DNA of 64,000 bases. Source: Segatella baroniae DSM 16972 = JCM 13447. Its GTDB lineage: Bacteria > Bacteroidota > Bacteroidia > Bacteroidales > Bacteroidaceae. Under the pieces are notes generated by a model, which was not told where the DNA came from, did no database searches, and was given only the letters and a program-made list of their open reading frames with translations. Both the position numbers and the translations under genes were made by a program. Location: positions 1-64,000 of the forward strand of contig NZ_AUFQ01000008.1 in the NCBI RefSeq assembly GCF_000426585.1. Direction: 5' to 3'. This document shows, piece after piece, positions 1 to 8,514 of the stretch; within the stretch, counting starts at the first letter, position 1, and every line of letters starts with the position of its first letter.

Positions 1-199
1 CCTCAATACATGAACCGCCACAGAAGTAGATACTCATGAGAGAACGGATGATTTCGCTGTACTGATAACCGAACGATCTACACCTTAGACCGAGGGTTGA
101 GTCGATGACAGATGATAATGTGGAGTCAAATTGCTCCATGATTGAAAATAATCCCCCAAAAGGAGTGAGTCTCTCAGATTTAATTTGTATCTTCGCCAT
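1..199 (-). mobile_element. IS1380-family transposase, N-terminal part (cut by window edge)
   Basis: An open frame starts with ATG at 197-199 and reads leftwards off the window with no stop, giving about 66 residues. It begins MAKIQIKSERLTPFGG and continues with LSSVIDSTLGLRCRSFGYQYSEI..., which I recognise as the conserved N-terminus of Bacteroidota IS1380-family DDE transposases (IS942/IS612-like). The catalytic region lies outside the window, so I cannot say whether the element is intact. It lies just beyond the 3' end of rel. The hairpin at 269-293 may mark the outer end of the element or be the rel terminator. The identification is from memory of the family, without a search. Confidence 0.82.
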
Positions 200-268
200 G
201 TCTATCGTTGGATTCTCTTGTTTTTTTTTGCAACACTAAGATAAGTGAAAATTCTGACATGGCAAAAT

Positions 269-293
269 CCTGAGCAACTTTTTGTTGCTCAGG
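269..293. terminator. perfect 10-bp hairpin between rel and the IS
   Basis: CCTGAGCAAC, then five T, then GTTGCTCAGG: a perfect 10-bp stem 37 bases beyond the rel stop. Read on the minus strand it is followed by ATTTT, a weak T tract. It could terminate rel, or it could belong to the IS end, since similar CAAC-A5-GTTG hairpins occur near IS termini. I cannot separate the two readings from this window. Confidence 0.5.
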
Positions 294-329
294 TACTTAA
301 AAAGTTTAATTTATAATAGTGTTGCGGAA

Positions 330-2555
330 TTAAGGTCTCACCTCGTCGCGGTCGTGGACTTTGATTTCGATGGAACCGTCGAAGATACCGTCGCCGCCGC
401 TGATGGTGAGCTTCTGGATGTTGATGTCCAGCTTGTCGGATATGATTTTGGCCACGTCGGACAAGAGTCCCTTGCGGTCAATGCCCTTGATTTCGATGGT
501 GGCATTGAAGAACAGCTGCTTGTGCATGTCCCATTTGGCGTCGAGGATGCGGTTGCCGAAGCTCGACTTCAGCCTGCCGGCAACGGGACAGACGCGCTTG
601 TGGATTTCGATGCGGTTCTTGTTGTCGATATATCCCAGGATGTCGTCGCCCGGAATGGGGTGGCAGCAGCCGCGGAAGATGAACGAGTGGATGTTGTCTT
701 CGGTGATGATGACGGGCTTCTTCTTGTTGAAATCCTTGTCGACGACGTAGTATTCCGCTTTCATCGGTTCGTTGTCGCGCTCTTTCTTCTTGTCTTTGCC
801 AAGGAAAGGAACGTACTTGCGCCAGCCCATCGCCGTCTGTGAAGCGTTGCCGCCCTTGCCCTGCAGCTCGTCGAGGTCTTTCTCTCCCAGGATGATCGAC
901 TTCTTGCCCAGTGCGAAGAAGAAGCTCTCGTGCTTCTGCAGGTCGTGCAATTCGCATAGCTTGTCGAGCACGGCCGTGGTCATCTCGATGTCGTTCTTGC
1001 CCAGCCAGTCGTTGAGCACCTGCTCGCCCTGCTTCTGCACCTCGCGGTTGTCCCTGCGGAGGATGGCCTGTATCTTTGCTTTGGCCTTGGCCGTGTAGAC
1101 AAAGTTGATCCACGACTCTTGCACATGCTGCGACTTGCTGGTGAGAATCTCGACCTGGTCTCCGCTCTGCAGCTTGTGGCTGAGGGGCACCAGCTTGTGG
1201 TTTACCTTGGCTCCAATGCAGTGGCTGCCGATGAACGTGTGGATTTGGAACGCGAAGTCGAGAGCCGTGCAGCCTGCGGGCATGGTCTTGATTTCGCCTT
1301 TGGGCGTGAAGACGAATATCTCGGAAGCGAAGAGGTTGAGCTTGATGGCGTCGAGAAAGTCCATGGCGTCGGGCTGCGGGTCGTCGAGAATCTCCTTGAT
1401 TGTGCCGAGCCAGTCGTTCAATTCGGTCTCGTCCTCGGAGTATTCGCTGTTCTCTTTGTATTTCCAATGGGCCGCGAAGCCTTGTTCGGCCACCTCGTCC
1501 ATGTGGTCGGAACGTATCTGCACTTCGATCCACTGCCCCTGTTTGCTCATCAAAGTCACGTGCAATGCCTGATAGCCGTTGGCCTTCGGATGGTTCAACC
1601 AGTCGCGCAGACGGTCGGGATGGCTCTTGTATATCTTGCTGATGGCCACGTAAATGTTGAAGCATTCATTGATTTCATCTTCACGTTTCTGGGGCGTGAA
1701 GATGATTCTGACGGCAAGAATGTCGTAGATTTCGTCAAAGGTGACGTGCTTGTTCTGCATCTTGCTCCAAATGGAATAAGGGCTTTTGACACGTGCCTTG
1801 ATTTCGTATTGAATGCCCATGCGGTCCAATGAGGCACGGATGGGGCGGGTGAAATCGTCGAAGAGTTTGTCGCGTTCCTCCTTGGTGAACGACAACTTGT
1901 TTTTGATACTGGCGTATTCCTCGGGGTGTTCGTAGCTGAAGCTCAGGTCTTCAAGCTCCGTCTTGATTTTGTTGAGTCCCAGCCGGTTGGCCAGCGGCGC
2001 ATAGATGTAGAGCGTTTCGCCGGCTATCTTGTATTGCTTGTTGGCCGGTTGTGAAGCCAAGGTGCGCATGTTGTGCAGGCGGTCGCATATCTTGATGAGG
2101 ATGACCCGTATGTCGTCGCTCATCGTGAGGAGCAGTTTCTTGAAGTTCTCGGCCTGCGCCGAGGCGTGCTCGCCGAAGATTCCGCCACTGATCTTGGTCA
2201 GTCCGTCGACGATTTTGGCTATCTTCTGGCCGAAGATGTTCTCTATATCTTCGACCGTATAGTCGGTGTCTTCAACAACATCATGGAGCAATGCGGAACA
2301 GATACTGGTCGAACCGAGTCCCATCTCTTCGCAGGCAATCTGCGCCACCGCGATGGGGTGCATGATATAAGGCTCCCCCGAGAGGCGTCTCACGCCCTTG
2401 TGGGCCTGGCGCGCGAAGTTGAATGCCTTGGTGATGATGTCGACTTTCTTTCTATGTCGCGAGGCCAGATAGGTGTCGAGCAGGTGTTCGAAGGCGTCGT
2501 TGATGAGCTTCTCTTCGGTCTGCTCTTTGGTATTGTTCATGTCGGAATGATCCAT
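330..2555 (-). CDS. rel: RelA/SpoT-family bifunctional (p)ppGpp synthetase/hydrolase
   Basis: This 741-residue protein has the full long-RSH order. An HD hydrolase domain comes first, with HP at about 66 and the HD pair at 91-92 in SALLHDVVEDTD. A nucleotidyltransferase domain follows (SIWSKMQNKHVTFDEIYDILAVRI, about 265-290), then a TGS domain (EIFVFTPKGEIKTMPAG) and a C-terminal ACT domain. The HD residues look intact, so it should both make and degrade (p)ppGpp. It is the last gene of a minus-strand row, 13 bases after mltD. It starts with ATG. Bacteroidales often carry two RSH proteins; this one could be called SpoT or Rel. Confidence 0.95.
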   Translation of the reverse strand: MDHSDMNNTKEQTEEKLINDAFEHLLDTYLASRHRKKVDIITKAFNFARQAHKGVRRLSGEPYIMHPIAVAQIACEEMGLGSTSICSALLHDVVEDTDYTVEDIENIFGQKIAKIVDGLTKISGGIFGEHASAQAENFKKLLLTMSDDIRVILIKICDRLHNMRTLASQPANKQYKIAGETLYIYAPLANRLGLNKIKTELEDLSFSYEHPEEYASIKNKLSFTKEERDKLFDDFTRPIRASLDRMGIQYEIKARVKSPYSIWSKMQNKHVTFDEIYDILAVRIIFTPQKREDEINECFNIYVAISKIYKSHPDRLRDWLNHPKANGYQALHVTLMSKQGQWIEVQIRSDHMDEVAEQGFAAHWKYKENSEYSEDETELNDWLGTIKEILDDPQPDAMDFLDAIKLNLFASEIFVFTPKGEIKTMPAGCTALDFAFQIHTFIGSHCIGAKVNHKLVPLSHKLQSGDQVEILTSKSQHVQESWINFVYTAKAKAKIQAILRRDNREVQKQGEQVLNDWLGKNDIEMTTAVLDKLCELHDLQKHESFFFALGKKSIILGEKDLDELQGKGGNASQTAMGWRKYVPFLGKDKKKERDNEPMKAEYYVVDKDFNKKKPVIITEDNIHSFIFRGCCHPIPGDDILGYIDNKNRIEIHKRVCPVAGRLKSSFGNRILDAKWDMHKQLFFNATIEIKGIDRKGLLSDVAKIISDKLDINIQKLTISGGDGIFDGSIEIKVHDRDEVRP

Positions 2556-2568
2556 AAGGTTGTTGCTG

Positions 2569-3909
2569 TTATTTCACTTTGATTTTCTTTCCTGCCCTGA
2601 TGTTGCTGCCCGATATGCCGTTGAGGCGTTTCAACTTGCTGACGGTGGTGTGGTTGCGCTGCGCAATCTCCGAAAGCGTGTCGCCCTCACGGATGGTGAC
2701 GCTCTTTCCACCAGCGGATTTCTTGCGCGACTTGTGCTTCTCACGCCGGCTTCGCTTGCTCTTGGACGCCGTGTAGGTGGAGCGCGAATAGCTTGTCTCG
2801 GCCCTGTCGTTGACCTCCACCTCGTCTCTCTTGGTGAGCATGTCGTCTATGTTGTAGGCGTAGATGTCGTCTTGGCGGTCGATGAAGTTGGTGACCATCA
2901 TCGCCGGCAGGCGAAGTGCCGACGGACGGTTGTTGCCGTTGACGATGTTGCGGCGGTATTGCGGGTTCAATTCCTTCAATTGGTCAATGCCAATGCCGAG
3001 GACGCGGGCTATCTGTTCGAAATGGATGTCGCGGTCGACGAGTATCGTGTCGGTCTTGGCGGGGAGGTCGGTCACCATCGGGCAGATGTTGTGGTCGCAA
3101 TAGTAGTTCATGATGTAGTTGGCCGCGATGAAAGCGGGCACATAACCGCGGGTCTCCTGGGGCAGGTAGGGGTAGATCTGCCAATAGTCAACCTTCTTGG
3201 AGCGGTGGATGGCCTTGTTGATCTTGTCCGGTCCGCAGTTGTAAGCTGCGATTACGAGGTTCCAGTCGCCGAAAATCTTATAGAGGTCGCTAAGGTAGTG
3301 GGCTGCCGCATAGGACGCCTTGACAGGGTCGCGACGCTCGTCGACCAACGTATTGACCTCCAGTCCGTAACGTTTGCCGGTCGTGAGCATGAACTGCCAC
3401 AGGCCCGTTGCGCCCACACGGGATACGGCTTGGGGGTTCAACGCTGACTCGATGACGGGCAGGTACTTCAGTTCAAGCGGGAGACCATAGGCCTCAAGCG
3501 CCTCTTCAAAGATGGGCATATAGAAGTTTTGTGCCCCCAGCATGTAGCTGACGGAGCGGCGCAACCTTCCGCTATAGCGTTCGATGAACTTCTGAACCAC
3601 ATCGTTGTAAGGCATTTCGATGATGGTCGGGAGCCTTTTCAGCCTGTCCATATAAACATCTTTCTCATAGACCGGGTTGATGTCGGGCATGTTGCAGCCC
3701 GCGTCCGGTTTGAGATAAGTGCGGGCATTGTATTGATGGAGCAGACTGTCCAGCTCGTCTGTCATGGCTTCGGGCAATTCGATGTTTTCCTTTTGGCCCT
3801 TGTCGTTGGTGACAGTGATGACTTCCTGTGCCTTGTTGGTGTTCTGCGCATGAAGCAGACAGCTGCCGTTCAACATGAGTGCAGCGAGTATGAAATGGAT
3901 CTTTCTCAT
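2569..3909 (-). CDS. mltD: Membrane-bound lytic transglycosylase D-type with LysM
   Basis: The 446-residue protein has a signal peptide (hydrophobic first ~20 residues ending LLHA). Next comes a family-1 SLT lysozyme-like domain with the catalytic Glu in LPVIESALNP and the motifs GATGLWQFM and AAYNCGPDKINKAI. After a basic linker (SKSKRSRREKHKSRKK) there is a single LysM at the C-terminus (IREGDTLSEIAQ...IRAGKKIKVK). It should cleave peptidoglycan in the periplasm to 1,6-anhydro-muropeptides. E. coli MltD has two LysM modules; one here is a family variation. Gene spacing (31 bases after DUF5683, 13 before rel) indicates co-transcription. Confidence 0.92.
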   Translation of the reverse strand: MRKIHFILAALMLNGSCLLHAQNTNKAQEVITVTNDKGQKENIELPEAMTDELDSLLHQYNARTYLKPDAGCNMPDINPVYEKDVYMDRLKRLPTIIEMPYNDVVQKFIERYSGRLRRSVSYMLGAQNFYMPIFEEALEAYGLPLELKYLPVIESALNPQAVSRVGATGLWQFMLTTGKRYGLEVNTLVDERRDPVKASYAAAHYLSDLYKIFGDWNLVIAAYNCGPDKINKAIHRSKKVDYWQIYPYLPQETRGYVPAFIAANYIMNYYCDHNICPMVTDLPAKTDTILVDRDIHFEQIARVLGIGIDQLKELNPQYRRNIVNGNNRPSALRLPAMMVTNFIDRQDDIYAYNIDDMLTKRDEVEVNDRAETSYSRSTYTASKSKRSRREKHKSRKKSAGGKSVTIREGDTLSEIAQRNHTTVSKLKRLNGISGSNIRAGKKIKVK

Positions 3910-3940
3910 TCTTTTATATCGATATTCTTTGTATTTTTGC

Positions 3941-4663
3941 TTAGAAAGTCAAGCTGCAGTTGACTCCAAATGAGCTTGATTTGACAGGATTGGGTGAAAA
4001 TTTGTTGTTGAAGACCGTTGGTTGCACACGCAAACTGAGGTCGTTGGAGATGTCGAACTCCGACAGGGAAGCGTCGACGTAGGCATCGATGACGGAAAGC
4101 GCGTAGACACCGACGAGTACGAAGAAGCTCATGTCCCGCCAACGGCGGTATCGGTCTTTCCTGTTCTTGAAGAGCGTTTGATATTGTTTGATGTTGCTGG
4201 AGTCTATCTTAGCCCCCAAGTGCAGGAATTGATTGTAGCTTTGGGTGTTGGGGTCGTCGTCCATGATGTCCATGTAGGCCTGAGAATAGTCGTGAAACAT
4301 TTGGTTGTTCCAGCTCATGGCATAGGCACAACCGACCATTCCGCCATAGACGATGGGGAGTTTCCAATATTTCCTATTGTAAATCTGGCCGGCACCGGGA
4401 AGCACCAGTGCGAGCCACAGCGCCCGTTTGGGGGAGGGGCGCCATGTAGTCCAGTCTCGTTTTGCCTTGGAAAGTGCGCCGTTGCCGTTGAGTTGTTTCA
4501 CTTGCAGGCTGTCTTTCGGCGTCAACACAGGCCCTTTCGTGGTGTATGCACTGTCTGACAAAACATTTTTCTCAGGCGCATTGATGGTCGGTGTTTGCGA
4601 AAAAGAGGCCATGGGCCACAGGAAAACGAGAACCAAAGGAAATATAAAGGATGGAATCTTCAC
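3941..4663 (-). CDS. DUF5683 membrane protein
   Basis: The 240-residue protein has a signal peptide (MKIPSFIFPLVLVFLWPMASFSQ), then a central hydrophobic part with WRPSPKRALWLALVLPGAGQIYNRKYWKLPIVYGG, typical of the Bacteroidota DUF5683 family, and a hydrophobic helix near 170-185 (FFVLVGVYALSVIDAYVDA). Its role is unknown; it is probably an envelope membrane protein. The start codon is GTG (4661-4663), only 4 bases after the parB stop, which suggests translational coupling. No later Met would keep the signal peptide. Its place between parB and mltD is a conserved Bacteroidales arrangement as I recall it, but I could not check. Confidence 0.8.
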   Translation of the reverse strand: MKIPSFIFPLVLVFLWPMASFSQTPTINAPEKNVLSDSAYTTKGPVLTPKDSLQVKQLNGNGALSKAKRDWTTWRPSPKRALWLALVLPGAGQIYNRKYWKLPIVYGGMVGCAYAMSWNNQMFHDYSQAYMDIMDDDPNTQSYNQFLHLGAKIDSSNIKQYQTLFKNRKDRYRRWRDMSFFVLVGVYALSVIDAYVDASLSEFDISNDLSLRVQPTVFNNKFSPNPVKSSSFGVNCSLTF

Positions 4664-4667
4664 GTTC

Positions 4668-5579
4668 TTATTGTTCCTTCAATTTGTCGAAAACATTCAT
4701 GATGCGCTCAAGTTCCTCCTCGTTGGCAAATGGAATGCTGATCTTTCCCTTGCCTTTCGGTGAGCAAGTCATCTGCACTTTGGTGTCCAGAAACTTGGAA
4801 AGACGGTTCTTCAGCAGCGTGAACTCTTCAGGGAGCGCATTGCGGCTGGCTATCTTCTTCTTTCCACTTTCTATGTTTTCACCGCTTTTGAGTTGCTGAA
4901 CCATCTCCTCAACCTTGCGTACCGACCAGCTTTCCTTTTGTATTTCCTTGAACAATTTGATTTGTAGTGACGGACTGTCGATGGCCAACAATGTCCGGGC
5001 ATGCCCCATGTCAATCTCCTTTTTTTGTAATGCCATCTGCACTTGGGCCGGCAGTTTGAGCAGGCGCAGATAGTTGGTGATGGCTGTACGGCTCTTGCCC
5101 ACGCGTTCCGACACTTTCTCCTGCGTCATGCCGCTGGTTTCGAGCAGGTGTTCGTAGGCCAGCGCAATCTCGATGGCGTTGAGATCTTCGCGCTGGATGT
5201 TCTCCACGAGCGCCATTTCCATAACACTCTCGTCACTGATGGTGCGGATGTAGGCGGGAATCGCTTTGAGTCCGGCTATTTGCGAGGCACGCCATCGGCG
5301 TTCTCCGGCTATTATCTGGAAGCGGTTGTCGGCAACCTGCCGGAGCGTGATGGGCTGGATGATACCAATCTCACGAATGCTGGAGGCCAATTCCTGCAAG
5401 GCCGCTTCGTCGAACTCCCGGCGTGGCTGGTTGGGATTGGCCTCTATCTCTTCAATGGCAATCTCATTGATCGTGCTGCTGCCTTGCGTGCGCACCGTTT
5501 CGGTAGAGATCAGCGCGTCAAGTCCCCTTCCGAGGGCGTTGCTTTTCTGTGAACTGTTGTATTTCTTGTGTACAGCCAT
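4668..5579 (-). CDS. parB: Chromosome-partitioning protein ParB
   Basis: The 303-residue protein has the ParB N-terminal nuclease-like/CTP-binding fold with NPNQPRREFD at 48-57 and GERRWRA at 92-98. The HTH follows (ETSGMTQEKVSERVGKSRTAITNYLRLLKLP), and the C-terminus is a short dimerisation segment. It should bind parS sites and load SMC with ParA. An N-terminal ALGRGLDALI box is typical of chromosomal ParB. It lies 29 bases downstream of parA. I looked for a parS palindrome of the TGTTTCACGTGAAACA kind and saw none in the window. Confidence 0.96.
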   Translation of the reverse strand: MAVHKKYNSSQKSNALGRGLDALISTETVRTQGSSTINEIAIEEIEANPNQPRREFDEAALQELASSIREIGIIQPITLRQVADNRFQIIAGERRWRASQIAGLKAIPAYIRTISDESVMEMALVENIQREDLNAIEIALAYEHLLETSGMTQEKVSERVGKSRTAITNYLRLLKLPAQVQMALQKKEIDMGHARTLLAIDSPSLQIKLFKEIQKESWSVRKVEEMVQQLKSGENIESGKKKIASRNALPEEFTLLKNRLSKFLDTKVQMTCSPKGKGKISIPFANEEELERIMNVFDKLKEQ

Positions 5580-5608
5580 TGTGATTCCTGAAACAAAATA
5601 GGTGAGAA

Positions 5609-6373
5609 TTATGAGTTCCTGTTGATGATTTCCTTGGCCAAGGCCAGGTGGTTCTTTGCCCCCGTAGAGTCGGCATCGTACAGAATGACGGGCAAACCAT
5701 GGCTCGGACTCTCGCTGAGTTTGACGTTACGCTGTATGACGGTCTTGAAAACAAGCTCCTGGAAATGGCGTTTCACCTCGTCGTAGATTTGGTTGGCCAG
5801 ACGAAGGCGGCTGTCGTACATGGTCAGCAGGAAGCCTTCTATTTCCAATTTGGGATTCAGTTTGCTCTTGATGATCTTGATGGTGTTCAACAGTTTGCTG
5901 ATACCCTCCAGGGCAAAGTACTCACATTGCACGGGGATGATGACCGAATCGGCCGCCGTCAGCGAGTTGACGGTAATCAAACCGAGCGACGGGCTGCAGT
6001 CTATGAGTATGTAATCGTATTCCGAACGAATGGGATCCAGCAGCGTCTTGAGCACTTTCTCCCGACTCTGAAGGTTCAACATCTCTATTTCGGCACCCAC
6101 TAAATCAATGTGGCTTGGTATGATGTCCAGGCCGTCGATGTCCGTGGTATAAATAGCGTCGCGCACATCGGCGTGGTCGATGATACATTCGTATAGCGAA
6201 CAGTCCACTTCCTTGATGTCCACGCCCAATCCGCTGGAGGCATTGGCCTGCGGGTCAGCGTCTACAACGAGCACGGATTTTTCCAATGTAGCCAACGATG
6301 CAGCCAGATTGATGGTTGTCGTCGTTTTTCCCACGCCGCCTTTTTGGTTGGCGAGAGCTATTATTTTTCCCAT
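5609..6373 (-). CDS. parA: Chromosome-partitioning ATPase ParA/Soj
   Basis: The 254-residue protein is a deviant-Walker ATPase with NQKGGVGKTTTTINLAASLA from residue 9, including the signature Lys of the KGGVGKT loop, VVDADPQANASSGLG, and DYILIDCSPSLGLITVNSL. It lacks an N-terminal HTH, so it is the chromosomal Soj type rather than plasmid type Ia. With ParB it should segregate origins. It is the first gene of the parA-parB-DUF5683-mltD-rel row. Its promoter has a TAACTTTG -7 box at 6405-6412. Confidence 0.97.
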   Translation of the reverse strand: MGKIIALANQKGGVGKTTTTINLAASLATLEKSVLVVDADPQANASSGLGVDIKEVDCSLYECIIDHADVRDAIYTTDIDGLDIIPSHIDLVGAEIEMLNLQSREKVLKTLLDPIRSEYDYILIDCSPSLGLITVNSLTAADSVIIPVQCEYFALEGISKLLNTIKIIKSKLNPKLEIEGFLLTMYDSRLRLANQIYDEVKRHFQELVFKTVIQRNVKLSESPSHGLPVILYDADSTGAKNHLALAKEIINRNS

Positions 6374-6404
6374 TATCGTAGACTTTAGTATTTCTGTTAG
6401 ATTG

Positions 6405-6412
6405 CAAAGTTA
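6405..6412 (-). promoter_or_regulatory. -7 box of the parA promoter
   Basis: The minus strand reads TAACTTTGC, matching the Bacteroidota -7 consensus TAnnTTTG, 32 bases ahead of the parA ATG. No convincing -33 TTTG lies at the usual 19-20 bp. Confidence 0.6.
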
Positions 6413-6454
6413 CATATTTTGTGCGACAAACGGCGGCTTTCTTCCTTTTTTTAG

Positions 6455-6462
6455 TACTTTTG
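6455..6462 (+). promoter_or_regulatory. -7 box of the surE promoter
   Basis: TACTTTTG followed by C matches TAnnTTTG, 22 bases before the surE ATG and back-to-back with the parA promoter. The -33 region is not clear. Confidence 0.6.
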
Positions 6463-6484
6463 CAGTGAAATCAAAGGAAAAATA

Positions 6485-7255
6485 ATGAATATTAATAGGC
6501 CGTTAATACTTATTTCAAATGACGACGGATATCATGCCAACGGTATCAAGTTTCTTGTATCTTTCCTAAAGGAAAAAGCCGATTTGATCGTCTGTGCACC
6601 GGAGTCGGCACGCTCCGGCTTCTCTTGTGCTTTTTCGGCGACAACGCCTTTGCGCTTGAAGCGTCGCCACAATATGGGCGAAGTCGAAGTATGGTCGTGC
6701 AACGGCACCCCTGTGGACTGCGTGAAGCTGGCTTTGAGCGAGCTGTGCGGCGACCGCAAGCCCGACTTGATACTTGGCGGTATCAATCATGGTGACAATT
6801 CAACCGTCAACAACCATTATTCCGGAACCATGGGAGTGGCCATGGAGGGTTGCATGAAGTACATTCCTTCCGTCGCTTTCTCCAGTTGCGACTATGATAC
6901 CGAAGCCGACTACTCCTATCTTCGTGATGACGTCTGCAAGATTGTAGACCGAGTCTTGACCGAGGGACTGCCCAAGGGAATCTGCCTGAACGTCAATTTC
7001 CCGGCGCGCCCGCCGTTCAAGGGCGTGAAAGTCTGCCGAATGACGTTTGGACGTTGGGTCAATGAAGTCGTGAAAGAGCGTCATCCTCGTGGTTATGACT
7101 ATTTCTGGATGTTGGGACACTTCCATAATGACGAGCCCGAGGCCACCGATTCCGACCAGTGGGCACTCAATCATGGGTATATAGCCATCACGCCTACCAA
7201 GATGGATGTCACCGCCTATGAGTTTATGGACCATCTGAACGACTGGAAACTGTAG
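6485..7255 (+). CDS. surE: 5'/3'-nucleotidase SurE
   Basis: The 256-residue protein begins with LILISNDDGYHANGI; the acidic pair D13-D14 is the SurE metal site. Further motifs are CAPESARSGFS, SCNGTPVDCVKLAL and GGINHGDN. It is a metal-dependent phosphatase acting on nucleoside monophosphates, usually in stationary phase or stress. It lies 3 bases upstream of lpxB, so the two are co-transcribed. Length is normal for the family. Confidence 0.96.
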   Translation: MNINRPLILISNDDGYHANGIKFLVSFLKEKADLIVCAPESARSGFSCAFSATTPLRLKRRHNMGEVEVWSCNGTPVDCVKLALSELCGDRKPDLILGGINHGDNSTVNNHYSGTMGVAMEGCMKYIPSVAFSSCDYDTEADYSYLRDDVCKIVDRVLTEGLPKGICLNVNFPARPPFKGVKVCRMTFGRWVNEVVKERHPRGYDYFWMLGHFHNDEPEATDSDQWALNHGYIAITPTKMDVTAYEFMDHLNDWKL

Positions 7256-7258
7256 CCT

Positions 7259-8419
7259 ATGCGTTACTATCTGATTGTGGGGGAGGCCAGCGGCGACCTG
7301 CACGCGTCGCGCTTGATGCAGGCTTTAGCGTCGAAAGACCCCGCTGCCGAGTTCCGTTTCTTCGGCGGCGACTTGATGTCGGCTGTGGGTGGAACACGCG
7401 TGAAGCATTACAGTGAACTGGCATACATGGGTTTTGTCCCCGTATTGCTCCATCTGCCGACCATCCTCCGCAACATGTCGTCATGCAAGAAAGATATCGT
7501 TGCTTGGCAACCGGATGTCGTTATTCTGGTGGATTATCCAGGTTTCAACCTCGACATAGCCAAGTATGTCCATGCCCACACGGATATTCCCGTCTACTAT
7601 TACATCTCTCCGAAGACATGGGCATGGAAGGAATGGCGCATCAAAAGTATCAAGCGGGATGTCGACGAGATGTTTTCCATCCTGCCGTTCGAGGTCTCTT
7701 TCTATGAACGGAAACACCAATACCCCATCCATTATGTAGGTAATCCCACGGTGGAAGAGGTTCAGCACTTCAAGAACGGTTATCATGAAAGCGTAAGCGA
7801 CTTCTGCCTGCGCAATGGCTTGTCGATTGACAAGCCCATCATCGCTCTGTTGGCCGGTAGCCGGAAGCAGGAAATCAAGGACAACCTGCCCGCCATGATC
7901 GAGGCTTGCCGTCCCTTTGTCGACCGATATCAGCTGGTTTTAGCGGGCGCACCGGCCATTTCCGAGGCTTATTATTCCCAAGTCATGCGCCGTTGCGCAA
8001 CCGATATTCTTGTGCGGCGGGTTGACAATGAAACCTATGCCCTGCTTTCCCATGCCGTCGCAGCCTTGGTGACGAGCGGAACGGCAACGTTGGAAACCGC
8101 CTTGTTCGATGTTCCGCAGGTTGTCTGCTACAAAACGCCCGTACCTCATCTCATCCGTTTCGCCTTCAACCACGTCATTCAGTGCCGATACATATCCTTG
8201 GTCAACCTGATTGCCGACCGCGAAATCGTGCCGGAACTTTTTGCCGACCGTTTCTCCGTGGCCCAGATACGTCGTGAATTGACTGCCATTCTGCCAAACG
8301 GGACGGCCCGTGAATCCATATTGGCAGACTATCGGGAAGTCCATCGTCGGCTTGGAGACGACATAGCTCCTGATAACGCGGCCGCATTGATGACCCGTCT
8401 GCTGGATAATGTGAAATGA
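7259..8419 (+). CDS. lpxB: Lipid-A-disaccharide synthase LpxB
   Basis: The 386-residue protein starts MRYYLIVGEASGDLHASRLM, the LpxB signature. It also has VVILVDYPGFNLDIAK, YYISPKTWAWKEWR and LAGSRKQEI, and TSGTATLETALFDVPQVVCYK near the C-terminus. It joins UDP-diacylglucosamine and lipid X into the lipid A disaccharide at the inner face of the membrane. It follows surE in the same operon. Confidence 0.97.
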   Translation: MRYYLIVGEASGDLHASRLMQALASKDPAAEFRFFGGDLMSAVGGTRVKHYSELAYMGFVPVLLHLPTILRNMSSCKKDIVAWQPDVVILVDYPGFNLDIAKYVHAHTDIPVYYYISPKTWAWKEWRIKSIKRDVDEMFSILPFEVSFYERKHQYPIHYVGNPTVEEVQHFKNGYHESVSDFCLRNGLSIDKPIIALLAGSRKQEIKDNLPAMIEACRPFVDRYQLVLAGAPAISEAYYSQVMRRCATDILVRRVDNETYALLSHAVAALVTSGTATLETALFDVPQVVCYKTPVPHLIRFAFNHVIQCRYISLVNLIADREIVPELFADRFSVAQIRRELTAILPNGTARESILADYREVHRRLGDDIAPDNAAALMTRLLDNVK

Positions 8420-8483
8420 GGAATGTGAAGTGTGAAATGAGGAATGGGCAATGAGGAATTAGTGATTTCCGTTCGTTGGTTCA

Positions 8484-8500
8484 CCCTCCCTTTGGGAGGG
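8484..8500. terminator. GC hairpin between convergent lpxB and cdsA
   Basis: CCCTCCC TTT GGGAGGG is a 7-bp perfect GC stem between the two convergent genes, without a strong T tract. Just before it (8420-8460) are imperfect repeats of the type AATGAGGAAT. It may terminate both sides. Confidence 0.45.
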
Positions 8501-8514
8501 CCGGGGTAGGTTGT

